Shown: positions 1 through 7,789, counted from the stretch's first letter. The stretch is DNA of 50,406 bases from RGIG5472 sp051867615 (GCA_051867615.1 JBJDYU010000042.1:1-50406); one strand, 5' to 3'. Translations and numbers: made by a program. The notes: generated by a model not told the origin, from the sequence alone.

Positions 1-153
1 CTGGCTTTCTCCCATCGAATTTGCTGTCCAATATGTTTGACAATCCTACATTTTTCCGTTTTTTTAAAAATTAATTTCTATATACTTTTTCTATAAGTAA
101 ATAGGAGCAAAAAGAATTTTACAGGATGGGGAGCCGCTTTTTTCGCAAAGCTA

Positions 154-182
154 TTGACAAATCGGACATTGGATGGTAACAT
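154..182 (+). promoter_or_regulatory. Promoter of the tRNA-Ser pair
   Basis: TTGACA (154-159), a 17-base spacer and TAACAT (177-182) lie about 40 bases before the first tRNA. This is a close match to a housekeeping sigma-A promoter. The AT-rich stretch before it (1-153) holds no gene or other element that I can support. Confidence 0.7.
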
Positions 183-220
183 ATTTTCTGCGTCTGGAAA
201 CCGGAGCACGCCTTTCACAC

Positions 221-308
221 GGAGAGATGGCCGAGGGGTTGATGGCACCGGTCTTGAAAACCGGAGATGTGAAAGCATCCGTGGGTTCGAATCCTACTCT
301 CTCCGCCA
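221..308 (+). tRNA. tRNA-Ser (UGA anticodon)
   Basis: A complete cloverleaf can be folded. The 7-bp acceptor stem is 221-227 with 298-304, the discriminator base is G305 and CCA is encoded at 306-308. The anticodon stem is 248-252 with 260-264, with the TGA anticodon at 255-257. A long variable arm and the GGTTCGAATCC T-arm are present, as expected for a class II serine tRNA. It reads UCA/UCN serine codons. Confidence 0.96.
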
Positions 309-340
309 GACTTTTTCAAAGATCATACGGTCTTCGGCTT

Positions 341-434
341 GCGGAAGTACCCAAGTGGCCGAAGGGGCTCCCCTGCTAAGGGAGTAGGCGGCTTAAAAAC
401 CCGCGCGAGGGTTCAAATCCCTCCTTCCGCGCCA
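341..434 (+). tRNA. tRNA-Ser (GCU anticodon)
   Basis: Second serine tRNA, 32 bases after the first and probably cotranscribed with it. The acceptor stem is 341-347 with 424-430, G431 is the discriminator and CCA is encoded at 432-434. The anticodon stem is 368-372 with 380-384, with GCT at 375-377, so it reads AGC/AGU. A long variable arm follows the anticodon stem, as in class II tRNAs. The pair covers two of the serine codon boxes. Confidence 0.96.
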
Positions 435-442
435 AAAGGAAA

Positions 443-472
443 CCCCGGAACCACAGGTTCCGGGGTCTTCTT
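443..472 (+). terminator. Terminator of the tRNA-Ser transcript
   Basis: A perfect 10-bp stem (443-452 with 456-465) closes on an ACA loop and is followed by a T-rich tail (466-472). It starts nine bases after the second tRNA. Confidence 0.85.
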
Positions 473-547
473 GTACCCGTAAGAAAGCGGCGCGCCGCCG
501 CAGGAATGGCGCAGCACAGGACGATCTGTCGATAAGGAGGTATTCTT

Positions 548-1417
548 ATGGCATCCAAGGTCTATTTTTCGAGAACGATCTCTCCGGAAAAGGTGCTGGA
601 GCTGTACGGGAGGCTTGGTAAGGAGCTTCCCGGCCGGGTGGCCGTGAAGGTCCACTCCGGCGAAACCGGCAACCAGAACTTCCTCCGTCCGCCCTTCTGG
701 CGGTCCGTCATCGAGCGGGTAGGGGGCACAGTGGTGGAGTGCAACACCGCCTATGAGGGCACCCGAAACACCACGGAAAAGCACTGGCAGACCCTGCGGG
801 ACCACGGCTGGACGGAGCTGTTTGACGTGGACCTCCTGGACGAGGAGGGGCCGGATCTGGTGCTGGACATTCCTGAGGGAAAGCGCATCCGGAAGAACTT
901 CGTGGGCAGCCACCTGAGCCGCTATGACTCCATGCTGGTGCTGTCCCACTTCAAGGGCCATCCCATGGGCGGCTACGGCGGCGCGCTGAAGCAGCTCTCC
1001 ATCGGCGTGGGCTCCTCCTACGGCAAGGCATATATCCACGGCGCGGGAGAGGTGGAGAAGATCTGGACGGCGGACCATGACGCCTTTCTGGAGGCCATGG
1101 CGGACGCGGCCTGCTCGGTGGTGCGTTACTTCGGAGAGAACATGGCCTATGTGAACGTCATGGCCAATATGTCCGTGGACTGCGACTGCTGCGCCGTGGC
1201 GGAGGACCCCTGCATGAAGGACATCGGCGTGCTGGCATCGCTGGACCCGGTGGCGGTGGATCAGGCGTGTCTGGATCTGGTCTACGCTGCCAAGGATGAC
1301 CCCGGTCAGGGGCATCTGCTGGAGCGCATCGAGAGCCGCAACGGCGTGCATACCGTGGAGGCCGCCGCGGCGCTGGGCATTGGCTCCCGGGAGTACGAGC
1401 TGATCGAGGTGGAATAA
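548..1417 (+). CDS. DUF362 domain-containing protein
   Basis: 289 residues, starting at an ATG with a good AAGGAGG site 8 bases upstream. The whole protein reads as a DUF362 domain: an N-terminal KVHSGE segment, a central SHFKGHPMGGYGGALKQLS-type core and a DPVAVDQACLDLV segment near the end. Family members are uncharacterised, are often linked to iron-sulfur proteins, and many carry a separate 2x[4Fe-4S] ferredoxin domain. That ferredoxin domain is absent here. Instead four cysteines cluster at residues 212, 214, 215 and 222 and could bind a metal or cluster (inference). It is a single-gene unit between terminators, so context gives no pathway. Likely cytoplasmic, with no signal peptide or membrane segment. 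Confidence 0.85.
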   Translation: MASKVYFSRTISPEKVLELYGRLGKELPGRVAVKVHSGETGNQNFLRPPFWRSVIERVGGTVVECNTAYEGTRNTTEKHWQTLRDHGWTELFDVDLLDEEGPDLVLDIPEGKRIRKNFVGSHLSRYDSMLVLSHFKGHPMGGYGGALKQLSIGVGSSYGKAYIHGAGEVEKIWTADHDAFLEAMADAACSVVRYFGENMAYVNVMANMSVDCDCCAVAEDPCMKDIGVLASLDPVAVDQACLDLVYAAKDDPGQGHLLERIESRNGVHTVEAAAALGIGSREYELIEVE

Positions 1418-1445
1418 AGCGCCGACTGCCGGAAAAGAAAAGGAA

Positions 1446-1481
1446 CGCCGCGTCTTACCGAAGGGTAAGGCGCGGCGCTTT
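1446..1481. terminator. Terminator between convergent genes
   Basis: A 14-bp stem (1446-1459 with 1464-1477, one G-T pair) with a GAAG loop, followed by TTT. It ends the DUF362 gene and can also serve the oppositely oriented XRE gene that ends at 1488. Confidence 0.8.
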
Positions 1482-1487
1482 GCCGTC

Positions 1488-2009
1488 TTAGGGGCCATCC
1501 GGGTCACGGGGGCCGAAGGCCCGCTGCTCCACATAGGTCATCATTTGGTTCCTGGCGTGGGCGTAAAGGCCCAGACCCCAGAGGGCGAGAAAGCCCCAGA
1601 GGTGGAGTTGTGGCAGAAAAGCGGTACCGGCAAGGGCGGCGAGCCAGAGTGCCAGGCAGAGGGCGATATAGCCCTTATGCTCCCGCCGCCACTTCCGCTT
1701 GAAAAAGTCCACCCGTTCCCGCAGGCTGAAAGGACTCTCCCCGGAGAGGACTTTTACCAGGTTTTCGTCGGCCTTCCGGGCGAACTGCGCAGGGTCGGCC
1801 ATGCGCTCGCCCGTGAGCAGCTCGTTGACGCTGACGCCCAGCGCCGCGGACAGCTCCTGCAGCTTGTCGATATCGGGCATATATCTGCCCGTCTCCCAGC
1901 GGGAGACCGTCTTGTTCGTCACGCCCAGCCGTTCTCCCAGCTCCTCCTGCGTCAGGCCGCGCGCCTTCCGCATGGCGGCGATGAACTGCCCGGTTTTGAT
2001 CTGATCCAT
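1488..2009 (-). CDS. XRE-family regulator with membrane-spanning C-terminus
   Basis: 173 residues. Residues about 5-65 form an XRE/Cro-type helix-turn-helix (LTQEELGERLGVTNKTVSRW, then a second conserved block ending VNELLTGE). A basic linker follows, then two hydrophobic segments at about 113-131 and 134-151, so the protein is probably anchored in the membrane with the DNA-binding domain in the cytoplasm. This architecture is frequent in Clostridia and its ligands are unknown. A GAGGAG site precedes the ATG. It is a single gene, with no obvious target nearby except the desulfhydrase-like gene upstream of it on the same strand. The 145 bases between the two hold only a weak promoter-like TATCAT. 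Confidence 0.85.
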   Translation of the reverse strand: MDQIKTGQFIAAMRKARGLTQEELGERLGVTNKTVSRWETGRYMPDIDKLQELSAALGVSVNELLTGERMADPAQFARKADENLVKVLSGESPFSLRERVDFFKRKWRREHKGYIALCLALWLAALAGTAFLPQLHLWGFLALWGLGLYAHARNQMMTYVEQRAFGPRDPDGP

Positions 2010-2154
2010 ATCTCCTCACCCCGTTTCCCGTATATCTGCATGATACAGCAGGCTCGCGGAAAAGTCCTGGACATAAAACGCGAATGAGCCAATATATTGA
2101 CCGAAAAGACCACCAAAAGGGGCAAAACTCTCGGCTGGGCAAAAGGGATGACCC

Positions 2155-3174
2155 TTACGGCAGGATGGTGACGCCGCCCAGCAGCTCCCGCTCGAACTCC
2201 ACCCGGTGGTGCTTGGTGTACAGGCCGGGCAGACCGCCGGTGTGGATGAAGATGACGGTTTCGCCCTGGGCGATCTTCCCCTCGGCCACCATGTCCTCCA
2301 GACCGGCGAAGCACTTGCCGGTGTAGCAGGGGTCCAGCAGAATGGCTTCCGCCCGGGCCATGTCGCAGATGGCCTGACGCACCCGGGCGTCCGGCAGGTT
2401 GTAGCCCTCGCGCATATAGGCCGTTTCGATATGGAAGTCCTCCCGCTTCGCGTCAAAGGGGAGCTGATACGTTTCACGGATCTCCCGCCAGTAGCCCATG
2501 ATGAGCTCGTCGTTCTGGGGCAGGATGGCGACGCCGGTGAGGGAAAGGGGAGAGCCTTCATTGCGCAGGCCGGTGTACAGGCCCATGTAGGTGCCGAGGC
2601 TGCCCACCGTGCAGACCACCCGGGCCGCGCCGAGGTTCAGCTCCGCCGCCTGCTTCGTCAGCTCCACGGCGCAGTCATAGTAGCCCAGCGCGCCGAGGGC
2701 GTTGCTGCCGCCCATGGGGATGAAGTAGACCTTTTCCCCCTGGGTCTCGTACCGGGCGGTGATCTCCGCGAACAGCTCCTGCTGCTGCACCGCCTCCGGC
2801 CGGCCGTCCTTCTTCTTCAAAACGACCTCCGCCCCCATGAGACGGTCCAGCAGGATGTTGGCGGATACCTCGCCGGGATAATCGTCCAGACAGGCGATGG
2901 CGCACTTCATGCCGTATTTCGCCGCCACGGCGGCGGTGAGCCGGCCGTGGTTGGTCTGGGCGCCGCCGGTGGTGAGCAGCATGGTGGCGCCCTGGGCTTT
3001 GGCGTCCGCCAGGAAGTACTCCAGCTTACGCAGCTTGTTGCCGCCGGCGCCCAGCGGCGTCAGATCGTCCCGCTTGATGTAGAGCCTGATGCCCAGCTTC
3101 TCCGACATGGCGGGGAGGAACTCCAGCGGCGTGGGAGCGCCGAGGAACGAGATCTTTTCACGACCAAGAGACAT
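2155..3174 (-). CDS. D-cysteine desulfhydrase / ACC deaminase-family PLP enzyme
   Basis: 339 residues, the usual length of the fold-type II PLP family that holds D-cysteine desulfhydrase and 1-aminocyclopropane-1-carboxylate deaminase. Visible signatures are the GAGGNKLRKLEY block with the likely PLP lysine at residue 47, the TTGGAQTNHGR phosphate/substrate block near 68-78, and a C-terminal IHTGGLPGLY loop. D-cysteine desulfhydrase splits D-cysteine into pyruvate, sulfide and ammonia; ACC deaminase is rarer in anaerobes, so the desulfhydrase reading is preferred but the substrate is not proven. The ATG has an AGGAGG site 6-7 bases upstream. Monocistronic or followed by the XRE gene; cytoplasmic. 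Confidence 0.82.
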   Translation of the reverse strand: MSLGREKISFLGAPTPLEFLPAMSEKLGIRLYIKRDDLTPLGAGGNKLRKLEYFLADAKAQGATMLLTTGGAQTNHGRLTAAVAAKYGMKCAIACLDDYPGEVSANILLDRLMGAEVVLKKKDGRPEAVQQQELFAEITARYETQGEKVYFIPMGGSNALGALGYYDCAVELTKQAAELNLGAARVVCTVGSLGTYMGLYTGLRNEGSPLSLTGVAILPQNDELIMGYWREIRETYQLPFDAKREDFHIETAYMREGYNLPDARVRQAICDMARAEAILLDPCYTGKCFAGLEDMVAEGKIAQGETVIFIHTGGLPGLYTKHHRVEFERELLGGVTILP

Positions 3175-3295
3175 GACAGATACCTCCTGCTTTCAAATAG
3201 GTTCACGCCGCAGCGGCGTTCAGATATTTATATAGTATCACAAAGCGGCGGAGCCGTAAAGGGCGGAAAGGGAGCGTAAAAGCCCATAAAAATCG

Positions 3296-3324
3296 TTGCG
3301 ATCCTGTGTGATGGGGACTATACT
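3296..3324 (+). promoter_or_regulatory. Promoter of the GNAT gene
   Basis: TTGCGA (3296-3301), a 17-base spacer and TATACT (3319-3324), 42 bases before the start codon. A good housekeeping promoter, divergent from the desulfhydrase-like gene. Confidence 0.7.
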
Positions 3325-3366
3325 GATTAAAAAGAGTAGAAAACTGTACAAAGAGGAGGGACGGTT

Positions 3367-3819
3367 ATGGAGATACGACGCTATGAACCGGCGGACTGTC
3401 CTCGCCTGGCGGCGCTGTTTCGCGAGACGGTGTGGACGGTGAACGCCCGGGACTACACGGCGGAGCAGCGGGAGGCCTGGGCCGCGGGAGCGGCGGACCT
3501 CACGGCCTGGGACCGCTCCTTCCGGGCGCACCTGACGCTGGTGGCGCTGGAGGGAGAGACCGTCGTGGGCTTCGGCGACATGGATGAAACAGGATATCTG
3601 GACCGGCTCTACGTTCACAAGGACTATCAGCGGCAGGGGATCGCCTCCGCCCTCTGCGACGCGCTGGAGCGCGCCGTTTCCGGTCCGGTCACCACCCATG
3701 CATCGCTGACGGCCAAAGGCTTTTTTGAACAGCGGGGCTACCGGGCCGTACGGGAACAGGAGGTGGAGCGGCGCGGCGTCAGGCTCCGGAACGTGGTCAT
3801 GGTGAAGGAGCGGACATAA
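3367..3819 (+). CDS. GNAT-family N-acetyltransferase
   Basis: 150 residues, a single GNAT domain. The N-terminus (MEIRRYEPADCPRLAALFRE) is the usual first strand and helix. The acetyl-CoA site is the YVHKDYQRQGIASALCDALE block near residues 78-97, and GFFEQRGYRAVREQ is the usual last motif. These enzymes move an acetyl group from acetyl-CoA to an amine; the pattern with the short C-terminal half resembles the YafP-like subgroup, but the substrate cannot be read from sequence. The ATG is preceded by a GAGGAGGG site. It stands alone between its own promoter and a terminator. Confidence 0.88.
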   Translation: MEIRRYEPADCPRLAALFRETVWTVNARDYTAEQREAWAAGAADLTAWDRSFRAHLTLVALEGETVVGFGDMDETGYLDRLYVHKDYQRQGIASALCDALERAVSGPVTTHASLTAKGFFEQRGYRAVREQEVERRGVRLRNVVMVKERT

Positions 3820-3834
3820 CCGGGAGGAAAAGAA

Positions 3835-3857
3835 AAAGCGCCCGGTACGGGCGCTTT
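3835..3857. terminator. Bidirectional terminator
   Basis: An 8-bp stem (3837-3844 with 3848-3855) flanked by A-run and T-run, between the convergent GNAT and glycyl radical genes. Confidence 0.75.
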
Positions 3858-3889
3858 CGGGCAGGGGCGAAAGTGTGGCGGGAAATGTG

Positions 3890-4150
3890 TCAGGCGTGCT
3901 TGACCCGGTCGCTTTCCTCGGCGCGCTTGGCGTCGTTCCAGCGGCCCATATCCCCCACGAGATAGCCGGTGATGCGGCGGATGCGGCTGAAGTCCACCGG
4001 CCGGGTGTGGTAGGTCAGGTCCACGAACTCGCCGTCCACATGGATGTCGATGCCCAGCAGCTGGCCGCCGGGGTATTTTTTGTGCCCACGGGCGCAATAG
4101 GCGTCGATCTCCGCCTGGGAGAGTGCGCCGCCGATGACGTTTACGTTCAT
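3890..4150 (-). CDS. Stand-alone glycyl radical domain protein, NrdD C-terminus-like
   Basis: 86 residues from the ATG at 4150, chosen because GGAGG lies 6 bases upstream; the upstream in-frame ATG at 4243 has no such site. The last third (RRITGYLVGDMGRWNDAKRA, then EESDRVKH) has the glycyl radical signature of class III anaerobic ribonucleotide reductase NrdD: R-[IV]-[TC]-G-Y with the radical glycine, then W/F-N-x-x-K and the basic tail. The large catalytic part of NrdD is absent, and so is its CxxC zinc pair. It may be a spare radical subunit, as YfiD/GrcA is for pyruvate formate-lyase, or a partner of an incomplete NrdD elsewhere (inference). The divergent neighbour is a Crp/Fnr-type regulator, which fits an anaerobic or redox role. 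Confidence 0.75.
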   Translation of the reverse strand: MNVNVIGGALSQAEIDAYCARGHKKYPGGQLLGIDIHVDGEFVDLTYHTRPVDFSRIRRITGYLVGDMGRWNDAKRAEESDRVKHA

Positions 4151-4218
4151 AAAAAACCTCCCATCTTTTCTTGTCAGAAGAATAATACAAGATATAGGCT
4201 TTACTTTTCTTAAAAAAC

Positions 4219-4247
4219 AGTATATCCTGTATTTCACAAGCACACAA
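4219..4247 (-). promoter_or_regulatory. Promoter of the glycyl radical gene, with a dyad over the -10
   Basis: Read on the minus strand: TTGTGT (4247-4242), a 17-base spacer and TATACT (4224-4219). The -10 sits in an imperfect inverted repeat, ACAG-6-CTGT (4217-4230), which could be an operator for the divergent Crp/Fnr-type regulator. It is not a classical FNR box. Confidence 0.5.
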
Positions 4248-4275
4248 GTGATATTTGCAACAGAGAGGAAATTTC

Positions 4276-4977
4276 ATGGAGCAGTCAGCGTTCACCCTGT
4301 TCGACGGCGTCAGCGACGAGGCGCGCCGCGGTATGATCAAATGCTTCCGGGGTAGGGAACAGGCGTTTCCTGCCGCGGCGGTTTTGGCGGACTATGGGGA
4401 AGAAAGCGGCGAGATCGGCGTGCTGCTCTCGGGCCGGGCGGATGTGATCCGCACCGGCGCGGAGGGAGAGCGGACCATCCTGGAGCATCTCAGCGAGGGA
4501 GAGCCCTTTGGCAGGACGCTCTGCATGAGCGGCGGCATGGGAGACTGCGTGCTGGTGGTGGCGGCGGAGAGCTGCCGGGTGCTGTTTCTGGACTACGACC
4601 GCTTCCTTTCACGCTGCGCCAACGCCTGCCCCCACCACGCGCAGCTGGAGCAGAATATGATCCGCATCGTGACGAACAAGGTGCGCCGGCTCAGCGAGCG
4701 GGTGGAGGTGCTGTCCCGCCGGACCATTCGGGAAAAGCTGCTGTGCTATTTCGCCCTCCAGCGGGGACTCTACGGAGACAGCTTCCAGCTGCCCTTTTCC
4801 CTGAGCCGCCTTGCGGACTATATCAGCGCCGACCGCAGCGCCATGATGCGGGAGCTGAAGAAGCTGAAGGAGGAAAAGCTCGTCGCCATTGACCGGCGGC
4901 GTGTCACCCTGGGCAGGGCCGCGCCCTGCACCGGGGAGCAGCGTCTCATCACCGGCAAGGCGCCGCGGGGCGAATGA
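4276..4977 (+). CDS. Crp/Fnr-family transcription regulator
   Basis: 233 residues from the ATG at 4276 (AGAGGAA site 5 bases upstream). Residues about 25-115 form a cyclic-nucleotide-binding-like beta barrel (GEIGVLLSGRADVIR, then ILEHLSEGEPFGRTL), a long dimer helix follows, and residues about 170-215 are the Crp-type winged helix-turn-helix (FSLSRLADYISADRSAMMRE). The N-terminal four-cysteine cluster of oxygen-sensing FNR is missing; only one cysteine lies in the first 30 residues, so a haem, redox or other ligand is more likely (inference). It is divergent from the glycyl radical gene, a likely target. The terminator at 5008 ends the transcript. Confidence 0.9.
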   Translation: MEQSAFTLFDGVSDEARRGMIKCFRGREQAFPAAAVLADYGEESGEIGVLLSGRADVIRTGAEGERTILEHLSEGEPFGRTLCMSGGMGDCVLVVAAESCRVLFLDYDRFLSRCANACPHHAQLEQNMIRIVTNKVRRLSERVEVLSRRTIREKLLCYFALQRGLYGDSFQLPFSLSRLADYISADRSAMMRELKKLKEEKLVAIDRRRVTLGRAAPCTGEQRLITGKAPRGE

Positions 4978-5007
4978 TCCCTGAACTGCATACCGGCTTT
5001 ATCAGCA

Positions 5008-5045
5008 ACGCCGCTTCGCGCATCTGTGCGAAGCGGCGTTTTTTT
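5008..5045 (+). terminator. Terminator after the Crp/Fnr gene
   Basis: Stem AACGCCGCTTCGC (5008-5020) with its complement at 5028-5040, followed by T7. Confidence 0.88.
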
Positions 5046-5096
5046 GCCCGGTCACAGGCCCGGCAAAGCTCACGCGGAAAATTTTCGGAAAAGGGA

Positions 5097-5146
5097 TTGA
5101 CAAACGGCGGCAGAGGTTGTATGGTTAGTTACACAAGTAATGAACC
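5097..5146 (+). promoter_or_regulatory. Promoter and operator of the GntR-ABC operon
   Basis: TTGACA (5097-5102), 17-base spacer and TATGGT (5120-5125). Overlapping the -10 and start site is an inverted repeat with two 10-bp arms, 5123-5132 and 5137-5146, eight of ten positions symmetric around ACAA. The position suits autorepression by the first gene product, as in other YtrA-type GntR operons. Confidence 0.65.
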
Positions 5147-5160
5147 AACGAGGTGAGGCT

Positions 5161-5535
5161 ATGAACGAGCAGCTTTCAGCGGAGAAGTCCATCTATCTCC
5201 AGATCTGCGAGATGGTTGAGACGGACATCCTGCGGGGCGTCCTGCTGGAAGAAGAACGGGTGCCCAGCACCAACGAGCTGGCCCGGCGCTACACCATCAA
5301 CCCCGCCACCGCCGCCAAGGGCGTCAATCTGCTGGTGGACGAGGGCATTTTGTATAAGCGGCGCGGCATCGGTATGTTCGTTTCGCCGGGCGCGGCGGAG
5401 AAGATCCGGCAGCGACGGCGGCGGGAATTCATGGACCAGCGCCTGGGCGAGCTGCTGGCGGAAGCCCAGAGCCTTGGCATCAGCAGGGAAGAACTGATCG
5501 AAATGATCCGGGATAAAGGAGAGAAAAGCGTATGA
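5161..5535 (+). CDS. GntR-family (YtrA subfamily) repressor
   Basis: 124 residues from the ATG at 5161, which has a GAGGTGAGG site; the in-frame ATG at 5140 lies inside the operator. Residues about 10-75 form the winged helix-turn-helix (VPSTNELARRYTINPATAAK, then LLVDEGILYKRRGIGMFV), followed only by a short two-helix tail, which is the YtrA layout without a large ligand domain. YtrA-type repressors control ABC exporters and often respond to cell-wall antibiotics. The stop codon overlaps the start of the next gene by four bases, so the repressor is the first gene of a four-gene operon and probably represses it through the dyad at 5123-5146. Confidence 0.9.
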   Translation: MNEQLSAEKSIYLQICEMVETDILRGVLLEEERVPSTNELARRYTINPATAAKGVNLLVDEGILYKRRGIGMFVSPGAAEKIRQRRRREFMDQRLGELLAEAQSLGISREELIEMIRDKGEKSV

Positions 5536-6407
5536 GCGTGTTGGAATGTAAGGGACTGACCAAGCAATACGGCGGCAAGACGGTGCTGGAGAACGTGGAT
5601 CTGACGCTGGAATTCGGCCGCATCTACGGCCTCATCGGGCGGAACGGCGCGGGCAAGACCACGCTCCTCTCCGTCCTGACCGCCCAGAACCCCGCCACGG
5701 CGGGCACGGTGACGCTGGACGGAGAGCGGGTCTGGGAGAACCGGGAGGCTCTGGGGCGGCTGTGCTTCGCGAGGGAGCTGAACATCTCCGCGGAGTCGGG
5801 TATCGCCTCTTACAAGGTGAAGGACTATCTTCGCTGCGCGGCCTGGTATTTCCCCAACTGGGACGCTGAGATGGCGGAGGAGCTGCTGCGGCGCTTCGGT
5901 GTGGAGGAAAAGAAGAAGCTCGGCAAGCTCAGCAAGGGTATGCTGTCCATGGTGACCATCACGGTGGCCCTCGCGAGCAAGGCGGAGTTCACCTTCCTGG
6001 ACGAGCCGGTGGCGGGATTGGACGTCATTGCCCGGGAGGAATTTTACAAGCTGCTGGTGCAGGAATACAGCGAGACGGGACGGACCTTCGTGGTCTCCAC
6101 CCACATTCTGGAGGAGGCAGCCGGCGTGCTGGAGGAGGTCATCATTCTGGACAAGGGCCGGGTGCTGCGCCGGGCTATGACGGAGGAACTGGTAGGCTCC
6201 GCCCGTCTGGTCAGCGGCCGGGCGGAGGACGTGGACGCCGCCACGGCAGGGCTGGAGACCCACCGGCCGGAGCTGTACGGCCGGGGCAAGTCCGTGACGG
6301 TGCTGCTGAAGGAGGGCGAATCCCTCCGGGAAGGCTGCGACGTGACGGTGCAGGGCATGACGCTGCAGAAGGTGTTTGTGGCGCTGTGCGGGGAGGAGGA
6401 GCGATGA
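5532..6407 (+). CDS. ABC transporter ATP-binding protein (YtrB/BcrA-like)
   Basis: 291 residues. Walker A is GRNGAGKT (residues 36-43), the signature is LSKGM (133-137), which is a variant of LSGGQ common in this group, and Walker B is FTFLDEP (153-159). The last 70 residues are a divergent C-terminal domain as in ABC-2-type exporters. It should power the two small membrane proteins encoded next. Its ATG overlaps the repressor stop (ATGA) and its own stop overlaps the next ATG in the same way, so the genes are translationally coupled. Substrate unknown; by family a peptide antibiotic or envelope-stress signal is likely. Confidence 0.92.
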   Translation: MSVLECKGLTKQYGGKTVLENVDLTLEFGRIYGLIGRNGAGKTTLLSVLTAQNPATAGTVTLDGERVWENREALGRLCFARELNISAESGIASYKVKDYLRCAAWYFPNWDAEMAEELLRRFGVEEKKKLGKLSKGMLSMVTITVALASKAEFTFLDEPVAGLDVIAREEFYKLLVQEYSETGRTFVVSTHILEEAAGVLEEVIILDKGRVLRRAMTEELVGSARLVSGRAEDVDAATAGLETHRPELYGRGKSVTVLLKEGESLREGCDVTVQGMTLQKVFVALCGEEER

Positions 6408-7042
6408 GGCTTCGGTTCTGGCTGCGGGAGGCGGGCGGCTGCCTGCTGGGCGGCGGCGCTGTCGCCGTTTTTATCCCGCTGTTTTTCGGTCTGACAAACG
6501 GAGGAGAGTTTCTTAACTTCCTGGCCATCGTGCCGGCCTACTTCCTGCTGGGGACGGGGCTGGTGACGGCCATCGCCATGACCCAGGGCTTCAAGAGCAG
6601 CCTGCCGCTGGCCCTCGCCATGGGCTCCACACGGCAGGAGAGCTTCTGGGGGCTGCAGGTGATGAAGTTCCTGCCGAACCTCATCGCCCTCCTCGTGGCC
6701 TGGTGCGTGTACTGTTTCTTCGTCCCCGACCTGCTGGGGATGCTGTGGGCCATCGCGGCGGTGGTGTTCGCCGCCGTGGCGCTGGGCGACATGACGGCCA
6801 TGGCGAGCTACCGCTGGGGAAAGGCAGGCGCGGTTTTGGCCACTATCGTGCTGGCCGGCTTCGGCGGCGCCATCGGCGGCTCGGTGAGCCTTGCGCTCAA
6901 CGGCGGCGCGGAATGGCTCTCGGGCCTGTTTGAGAAGCTGGACCCGCCCATGGCGATCCTGTTCCTGACGGCGGGCGTGTTGGCGGCGGCGGATCTGGCG
7001 CTGGAGCGGCGGGCGCTTCAGAAATTTGAAGTGAGGATGTGA
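6404..7042 (+). CDS. ABC-2-type membrane subunit, first of two
   Basis: 212 residues from the ATG at 6404, which overlaps the ATPase stop and has a GGAGGAG site. About six hydrophobic segments are visible, starting near residues 14, 37, 84, 107, 142 and 185. No soluble domain and no signal peptide. Sequence is not close to a named family that I recognise; the assignment as permease rests on topology and operon position. It probably pairs with the next gene product as a heterodimeric channel. Confidence 0.75.
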   Translation: MRLRFWLREAGGCLLGGGAVAVFIPLFFGLTNGGEFLNFLAIVPAYFLLGTGLVTAIAMTQGFKSSLPLALAMGSTRQESFWGLQVMKFLPNLIALLVAWCVYCFFVPDLLGMLWAIAAVVFAAVALGDMTAMASYRWGKAGAVLATIVLAGFGGAIGGSVSLALNGGAEWLSGLFEKLDPPMAILFLTAGVLAAADLALERRALQKFEVRM

Positions 7043-7047
7043 GACAG

Positions 7048-7761
7048 ATGCTGCAGTTGATACGAAAAGACTGGCGGAGATGCGTGGAGAACAGCGCCGT
7101 GGTCCTGAGCCTGGCCCTGTTCGGCGGAGCAGTGGGAGCGGTGATGCTCCGCCTGCTCATGGCGGGAGACGAGGTGCGCTGGCTGCCTCTCGGGACGCTG
7201 GTGAGTCTGGCGAGCCTGTTGATGGCTATGGTGGTCTTCCTCTCCGCGGTGCTCTCCACCCAGTACCAGCTGGCCCTCTCCATGGGCCAGCGGCGGCGGG
7301 ATTACATCGGCGCGCAGCTGCTGTACACATTCCTCACCGCTCTCGCGGGCTGGGGCCTGGTCTGGCTCATCTATCAGGCGGAAAAGCTGGCCTATCCCCG
7401 GCTCTATCCCTGGACGGAGGGCATGGAAGCGGACGTGGGGATGGCGGTCGTCTTCAGCTGGCAGATGGTGCTGGGCGTGGCTGTGGCGGCCACGGTGGTG
7501 AGCTTCTTTGTGGGCGCGCTCTGCGCCCGGTACGGGAAAAAGGCCGGCGTTATACTCTACATCCTCTTTCTGGCCGGCTGCCTCGGGTTTCCGCGCCTGG
7601 CGGAGTGCATCGACTCCGAGAGCGGCAACCTCATCAGCCGGGTCTGGTTCTGGCTGGCGGGACTGCCGGCGGGCGCGCTGCTGGCCCTCGCGGCGGCGGT
7701 GCTGCTGGCGCTGCTGTACGTCGCTGTGCGCTCCGCCATGGGCCAGGAGGTGCGGCTGTAA
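7048..7761 (+). CDS. ABC-2-type membrane subunit, second of two
   Basis: 237 residues from the ATG at 7048. A GTG at 7039 overlaps the previous stop, but the GAGG site ends only two bases before it, so the ATG is preferred. Six hydrophobic segments are visible (for example near residues 20-40, 57-75, 100-118, 140-160, 175-190 and 210-230). Between the second and third, a short SMGQRRRDYIGAQLL stretch resembles a coupling helix that docks on the ATPase. Last gene of the GntR-ABC operon; the terminator follows within 30 bases. Confidence 0.75.
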   Translation: MLQLIRKDWRRCVENSAVVLSLALFGGAVGAVMLRLLMAGDEVRWLPLGTLVSLASLLMAMVVFLSAVLSTQYQLALSMGQRRRDYIGAQLLYTFLTALAGWGLVWLIYQAEKLAYPRLYPWTEGMEADVGMAVVFSWQMVLGVAVAATVVSFFVGALCARYGKKAGVILYILFLAGCLGFPRLAECIDSESGNLISRVWFWLAGLPAGALLALAAAVLLALLYVAVRSAMGQEVRL

Positions 7762-7789
7762 GCGCGGCGCTTTCCGTGCAGAGACTATA

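Noticed and set aside
221..434. tRNA-Ser pair as attachment site of the phage-like cassette
   Set aside because: No integrase and no repeated tRNA 3' end were seen near the cassette, which lies 24 kb away.
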